This document shows, in pieces, positions 14,559-18,551 of a stretch of 18,551 nucleotides of DNA. This DNA comes from Gemmatimonadota bacterium. GTDB lineage: Bacteria; Gemmatimonadota; Gemmatimonadetes; Gemmatimonadales; GWC2-71-9. The notes under the pieces are model-generated. The model did no database searches. It had not been told where the DNA came from and saw only the letters and a program-made list of their open reading frames with translations. Made by a program: the position numbers and the translations under genes. Every line of letters begins with the position of its first letter. Positions within the stretch are counted from its first letter, which is position 1. The stretch is taken from positions 1 to 18,551 of the forward strand of contig QHUD01000043.1 of the NCBI GenBank assembly GCA_003221085.1, given 5' to 3'.

Positions 14559-15866
14559 TCAGCGGAGCCGAATTACCCCGAGCCGCCCCACGATCAGGCT
14601 GGGCAGCGCGGTGGTCCCATCCTGGCTGTAGAAGAGCGTGAACGCCGGGCCGCTCGGTCCCTGCAAGGCCCGGTGATACACGCCTGAGCCTGCTTGCAAC
14701 GTTCCCGCCAGGTTCACTGAGCTCCCCGCGCCGGCCGTCGGCACGAGCGGGAAGGGGCGCGGGAAGTCCGCGGGATCCTGAGAGTTGAGCGACGCGAACG
14801 TCCGGCGAAAATGCCACGACTTGTACATGAGCTCCGGCGACGCCGCGAAGCCGGGGAGGTCCGATACCCAGTTGGCCAATGCCCAGCGCGTCACCACCGC
14901 ATCGAACGGCTGACCCGTCTGAGCGGCCACGTTGGACGCGCCCGTGAGCGGGCTCTGCACGAGCTTCCGCGGCAACGAATCACCGTGCTGGTCCACCGCA
15001 TACCGCACGAACAGCCAGCTCGCCCCGATCTCCGCCAGCGTACCGTTGTCGAGGGGAATCAGGAGCGCGTTCGACCCCGGCGCCGTAAGGTATTGGTACG
15101 CGTCGTACACGGTGTTGAACGCGTACTGGCTGAAAGACACTGAATCGGTCGGAAGGTAGCTCCGTCCCGCCAGCTCCTCGGCGTACTTCGACAGGCCCTC
15201 GTCCAGCCAGCCGTCTTCGGTGCTCCCGCTCCGGACCAGCACGTGTTGGGTGAAGTTGATCATGTGTTGAAACTCGTGCGTGAACGTCACCGGCGTCGAG
15301 CGTTTCACCTCCGCTGCGCTATGCGCGCAGCTGAGGGTTCCGGTGGGGTCCGCCACGATGGAATAGAAGACTTCTCCGTTGTTGTACTGTGCCCGGACGG
15401 TGGGATCGAGGTCCGCGGGAAAAAAGAAGCCCGCGACGAACCCGGTGGTGTTGCATTGGGTTTTGGTCACGAGCCCGTTCACCACCCCGGTCATCAGGAC
15501 GATCACGACACCGTTCGAGTCGACATCGGGTTCCCGGCCGAATGCCGTCGTGTCGAGCGGGTAGAGCCGACTGTCGAACACGGTCCGGAGCGTGTCAAAA
15601 TCCGCGGTGGTGAGCCCGTTCGCGGGCGCGAGCGTGTCCACGTAGACGGCGATGTGGGCCCCCAGGCTCTGGACCCGCGCCCCCACGGTCTTGAAGGCTG
15701 AAGTCGAGCAGGTATCGATCGACGTATACGCCCCGACCGCGAGGACCACCTGAGATGCCAGCGCGGAGCTGCACGCGGGTATACTCGGCCCCGCGGCGTC
15801 GCCGCTATAACCGGCCGTTGCCGCGAGCGACCACAGCACGAGCTGGACTGCACTCGAACGCTTCAT
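14559..15866 (-). CDS. Secreted HExxH zinc metalloprotease (M30/hyicolysin-like)
   Basis: Predicted exported protease of 435 aa. The N-terminus (MKRSSAVQLVLWSLAATAGY) is a typical signal peptide with likely cleavage after the Ala-rich end. The catalytic motif is HEFQH at 197-201 (zinc ligands His197 and His201, base Glu198), followed by WLDEGLSKYAEE, where Glu223 is the likely third ligand; this HExxH-(~21)-DEG pattern is the gluzincin arrangement seen in M30 and related bacterial peptidases. DVDSNGVVIVLMT (114-126) also fits that group. Several cysteines (32, 53, 138, 180) could form disulfides, consistent with life outside the cytoplasm. The start is supported by GGAGG 8 nt upstream. It lies 36 bp downstream of the TonB-receptor gene, so the two are probably one transcript. 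The target protein is unknown; processing of peptides for uptake by the receptor is one inference. Confidence 0.85.
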   Translation of the reverse strand: MKRSSAVQLVLWSLAATAGYSGDAAGPSIPACSSALASQVVLAVGAYTSIDTCSTSAFKTVGARVQSLGAHIAVYVDTLAPANGLTTADFDTLRTVFDSRLYPLDTTAFGREPDVDSNGVVIVLMTGVVNGLVTKTQCNTTGFVAGFFFPADLDPTVRAQYNNGEVFYSIVADPTGTLSCAHSAAEVKRSTPVTFTHEFQHMINFTQHVLVRSGSTEDGWLDEGLSKYAEELAGRSYLPTDSVSFSQYAFNTVYDAYQYLTAPGSNALLIPLDNGTLAEIGASWLFVRYAVDQHGDSLPRKLVQSPLTGASNVAAQTGQPFDAVVTRWALANWVSDLPGFAASPELMYKSWHFRRTFASLNSQDPADFPRPFPLVPTAGAGSSVNLAGTLQAGSGVYHRALQGPSGPAFTLFYSQDGTTALPSLIVGRLGVIRLR

Positions 15867-15902
15867 AACACGCGCCTCCGCGCCGGCATACCAAGACGTG
15901 GC

Positions 15903-18134
15903 TCAAGCTCCGATGTTCACCCGCACCTGCACGCTCCGGGGCCGCCCCAGCGCTGCGCCGCTGAAGAACGGACCTTTGAGCGCGTACTTGTGGTCGAGCA
16001 CGTTCTCGACATAGATCTGCGGCCGGAATACCGCGCCGCCCACGGCGAAGGCGTATCCGGCGCTGGCGCCCAAAATGAAACTGGGATCGACCTTGATCGA
16101 CTTGTTGAAGTCGAACAATCCCGTTCCGTACGTCGAATCGGGACCGTTGCCGTTCGTGAGGCCGCTCCCGTACGTGCCGGTCGCGGACAGATAAAAGCCG
16201 CGCGCGGAATAGACGATGCTGGCGACACCTGACAACCTTTGGTCGTGGTCAAGATCGAACGGCGCCGACGTCGTGTCGGCCGGGAAGAAGCCGCCGCTGA
16301 TTCCTTTGAAGCCATAGGCGTGGTTCAGGGCGAGATTCACGTATCCTGAGACCGGCCCCGTCGGTCGGACCTCGACGACGGCTTCGACTCCCGTAATCCG
16401 AACCTGTCCGATGTTCACCGAGGTCAAAATCGCGGTACCGGGAATGGTCGCGTCGTCGATGCCCGGGCTGCTCCGCTTGTGGTACGCCGAGAGTTTGGTA
16501 ACTACACCGACTGGAAAGCGGTGAACGTACCCCACCTCGTAGAAGTTGTCGCGCTCCGGAATGGTGGGCTCCGCCGCAACGCCGCCCTGGGCCGTGCTGG
16601 TAATGGCACGGAGGTCTTCCACGTTCGTGGGCAGGAACAGCCGACCGTAGTACACCCAGAAAGTGTTGGCGGGATCGGGGAAGAAACTCAGCTTCGCCCG
16701 GGGACTCACCTGGTTGCGGCTGCCCGCGAACGGTGCGTCATGATTGTCGAACCGCACGCCCATGCGGAGGTCCCAGTGGTCCGACGGCGCAAGCGCGGTT
16801 TGGGCGTACAGGCCGACGTCACTTCCCTTGAGACCGGAGTTCGACGCGGGCCCGGGTCCGCCCGAGTTGGTGACCGACGAGAAGTCCTCGTGCCCGCTGG
16901 TGTACGACGCGAGCACGCCGGTCTTGAATTCGAGCCCGTGATGCGGCTGCAGCGTGTAGTCCAGCTTGACGCCGACCGTACGGAAATTCCGGTCTTCCGA
17001 GATGATGTAGTGGTTCAACAGCTCCGACGACGCACCGTTCCCCGACGTGCTTTCGGCGAACCGGTGGCGCCACCCGAGGTTGACGAACCCGTTCACGTCC
17101 TGCTGGTGATCGTCGATGATCCCGTTGGCCGAGTCGAACGGTACGGCGAAGCGCGTACGGGAGCGGTCGAGGTCGAGGTTCAGGACGTCCCGATCGGATG
17201 GGACATACTGCACCTTGGCGAAACCAAAGAGATCGGTGCCGTCGTTGTGGAAGTTCTCGACCTTGTTGCGGACCGAGTCGAACACGAGCGGCTCGCGCCG
17301 CATGTCGGTCGCCTGGCGGGCGCCGGAGAAGAAGAACCCCCACTTCCCGGCGTTGGTGCTCGCGTTCAATCCCTGGCCGTTCGTGCCGAACGACCCACCG
17401 TAGCTCGAGGCGTCGAGGTGGAAGCCGCCCGAGGGAATGCGCGTCGTGACGTTGACCACGGCGGCGTTCTTGTTGCCGTACTCGGCGTCCCACCCACCCG
17501 TCTGGAAGTCGATCTGGTTGACCACCTGCGGGTCGAACAGCTCGTTCAGGCTCCCCGAGATCCCGGACGGGACGGGGACGCCGTCCACGTAGTAGGTGTA
17601 TTCGGCGTGCTGCCCCCGGATGTGGACTTCTCCGGTGGGAGCGCGTGCCGCGCCCACGATCGACTGCTGCAGGATCTGCGACGTGGTGTTGGTCGGCGAC
17701 CCGTGATAGTCGTTCTGTTTGAAAATCTGGTCGCCGGTCCGCGTGTCGACCGCGAGTGGCACCGCGGAGGTCACCTCCACCGCCGACAGATTGATGGGCA
17801 GGGAGACCAAGCGGAAATCGGCGCGAGCGAGGGCGTCCGTAGCCCCGACCGCGACATTCCGCGTCTCGGAGCGGTACCCCAGGTAACGAACCTCGATGCT
17901 GTACGATCCGGTGGGCACGTTGTGGATCACGTAGCGGCCGAAGGCGTCGGTGGTCGCGATGGCGATGGTGCTTCCGCCGCGTACGACACGCACTTCACCG
18001 CCGGGCAACGGTGTGCCCGTCGCGCTGTCGGCCACCGAGCCGCCGACGTCGCCGTCGACCGGGGGAGGAGTCGTGAATCCGGTGGCGACGAGCCACGCCA
18101 CCATCAGCGTTGGATATAGGACCTTCGAGTGCAT
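15903..18134 (-). CDS. TonB-dependent outer-membrane receptor with N-terminal carboxypeptidase-regulatory-like domain
   Basis: Energy-coupled outer-membrane transporter of 743 aa. After a signal peptide (MHSKVLYPTLMVAWLVATGF) comes a carboxypeptidase regulatory-like beta-sandwich domain (about 27-108: GSVADSATGTPLPGGEVRV, FGRYVIHNVPTGSYSIEVRYLGY). The plug domain (about 117-230) contains VEVTSAVPL, VHIRGQHAEYTYYVDGVPVP and GWDAEYGNKNAAVVNV. A beta-barrel follows and ends in SVQVRVNIGA. The barrel shows typical end-of-family features such as YVENVLDHKYALKGPFF. The ATG at 18134 is preferred over an in-frame start at 18179 because it has GGAG 5 nt upstream and begins exactly at the signal peptide. 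The ligand cannot be told from sequence. The upstream small Cys/His protein hints at a metal, the downstream protease at peptides. Confidence 0.93.
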   Translation of the reverse strand: MHSKVLYPTLMVAWLVATGFTTPPPVDGDVGGSVADSATGTPLPGGEVRVVRGGSTIAIATTDAFGRYVIHNVPTGSYSIEVRYLGYRSETRNVAVGATDALARADFRLVSLPINLSAVEVTSAVPLAVDTRTGDQIFKQNDYHGSPTNTTSQILQQSIVGAARAPTGEVHIRGQHAEYTYYVDGVPVPSGISGSLNELFDPQVVNQIDFQTGGWDAEYGNKNAAVVNVTTRIPSGGFHLDASSYGGSFGTNGQGLNASTNAGKWGFFFSGARQATDMRREPLVFDSVRNKVENFHNDGTDLFGFAKVQYVPSDRDVLNLDLDRSRTRFAVPFDSANGIIDDHQQDVNGFVNLGWRHRFAESTSGNGASSELLNHYIISEDRNFRTVGVKLDYTLQPHHGLEFKTGVLASYTSGHEDFSSVTNSGGPGPASNSGLKGSDVGLYAQTALAPSDHWDLRMGVRFDNHDAPFAGSRNQVSPRAKLSFFPDPANTFWVYYGRLFLPTNVEDLRAITSTAQGGVAAEPTIPERDNFYEVGYVHRFPVGVVTKLSAYHKRSSPGIDDATIPGTAILTSVNIGQVRITGVEAVVEVRPTGPVSGYVNLALNHAYGFKGISGGFFPADTTSAPFDLDHDQRLSGVASIVYSARGFYLSATGTYGSGLTNGNGPDSTYGTGLFDFNKSIKVDPSFILGASAGYAFAVGGAVFRPQIYVENVLDHKYALKGPFFSGAALGRPRSVQVRVNIGA

Positions 18135-18246
18135 GCGCTCTCCGTAGACGTGAGTGAGTGACACTTGATCCGGCGCCATCCCACGTGACGGGACGACGAG
18201 TGGATCGGCTTCACGTGCGGGGCGACGCGCGCAGTGTGCGGCGTCG
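18135..18246 (-). other. Spacer upstream of the receptor gene with two CACGTG sites
   Basis: This 112-bp spacer separates the small Cys/His gene from the receptor. It holds two copies of the palindrome CACGTG, at 18182-18187 and 18212-18217, 30 bp apart (about three helical turns), and a short TCAC repeat near 18150-18160. No clear promoter boxes were found. The sites could bind a regulator, but two six-base palindromes in GC-rich DNA can occur by chance. Confidence 0.3.
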
Positions 18247-18551
18247 CTAGGAGAGGACGGGAGGCGCTCGGGGTTGCGGGTGGGGTGGAGCGAGCGCGTG
18301 TGCGGTGCCCGCCGGGGCGATTGGCAGGGGCGCCTGGCGGGCGGCGACGTCGAGGCGGACCGCCATGGCCCGGCCCGTCACAGCCGGAGCGGTTAGGAAA
18401 TGACAGACTGCGCAGTCGGGCGCGTGGATACGCGCGCAGCTCTTGGCGGTATGGGACTCGATGTGCGCCGTGGCATGGGCGCCGGCGGCGTCGAGGCGGG
18501 CGTCCGCCCACGCAGCGGCCCCCGGCAGCAGCAGCTGGAGCAGGGTGCCGA
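18247..18551 (-). CDS. Small Cys/His-containing protein, C-terminal part (runs off the right edge)
   Basis: The minus strand is open from the window edge to a TAG at 18247-18249, giving the last 100 residues. It starts inside a hydrophobic stretch (GTLLQLLLPGAAAWADARLD) that looks like the end of a signal peptide followed by the mature N-terminus. A segment with several His residues (AHATAHIESH) is followed by CARIHAPDCAVCHFL, containing a C-x2-C-H group, then an Ala/Pro-rich tail. I do not recognise a named family with confidence; small exported Cys/His proteins of this kind occur next to TonB receptors and are sometimes annotated DUF2946-like. A role in metal or heme binding is inferred from composition and from the receptor gene 112 bp downstream on the same strand. 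The start codon lies outside the window. Confidence 0.6.
   Translation of the reverse strand, partial: GTLLQLLLPGAAAWADARLDAAGAHATAHIESHTAKSCARIHAPDCAVCHFLTAPAVTGRAMAVRLDVAARQAPLPIAPAGTAHALAPPHPQPRAPPVLS

Noticed and set aside
16479..18119. Long plus-strand open frame of 546 codons
   Set aside because: Antisense to the TonB-dependent receptor; the Arg/Val/His-rich composition is typical of complement-strand frames in GC-rich DNA.
1..18551. CRISPR arrays, rRNA genes and insertion sequences
   Set aside because: No regularly spaced direct repeats, rRNA sequence or transposase motifs were seen on either strand.

Overview
The window is high-GC bacterial chromosome. A carboxypeptidase-regulatory-domain TonB receptor implies a Gram-negative envelope. 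The gene set (ATP-dependent PEP carboxykinase beside a malic enzyme-PTA fusion, FHA/PP2C genes, a secreted HExxH protease, a His/Tyr/Pro-rich exported protein) and the lack of strong Shine-Dalgarno sites at several genes suggest Gemmatimonadota or a relative. That is an impression from style and content; there is no rRNA or other marker here to prove it.

Layout, left to right. (1) Positions 1-2091 are an accessory edge. It holds the start of a zinc-type alcohol dehydrogenase/quinone oxidoreductase gene running off the left end, a frame-broken His-rich secreted-protein gene on the minus strand, and a tyrosine recombinase that reads into the 3' half of a tRNA-Asn(GTT) gene. This is the usual arrangement of an element integrated in a tRNA, whose other end would lie left of the window. 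(2) Positions 2130-5808 (minus) hold uvrA followed by a closely spaced EamA-family exporter gene. uvrA contains a perfect 28-bp palindrome read in frame. (3) Positions 5809-5917 are a divergent intergenic region with two convergent arrays of heptamers that form a 15-bp perfect inverted repeat. (4) Positions 5918-9372 (plus) encode a flippase-like (LPG synthase TM family) membrane protein, a triple-FHA protein with a C-terminal membrane anchor, and a PP2C phosphatase. (5) Positions 9403-14496 (minus) are a probable operon of maeB, pckA and an HD-domain phosphohydrolase. The HD gene overlaps pckA through TTGA. In front of maeB is a consensus-like promoter with an 8-bp dyad over the predicted transcription start. 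(6) Positions 14559-18551 (minus) are a probable export/uptake operon: the C-terminal part of a small Cys/His protein, a TonB-dependent receptor and a secreted zinc metalloprotease.

How the genes work together: maeB and pckA both decarboxylate C4 dicarboxylates (malate to pyruvate, oxaloacetate to PEP) and form a gluconeogenic/anaplerotic exit from the TCA cycle. The FHA and PP2C genes are the read-out and eraser parts of a Ser/Thr phosphorylation circuit whose kinase is not in the window. The receptor-protease-Cys/His cluster looks like outer-membrane uptake of a metal or of peptides. No CRISPR array, rRNA gene or intact insertion sequence was seen. The most novel-looking items are the two repeat structures in and beside uvrA, the maeB operator-like dyad, and the receptor cluster.
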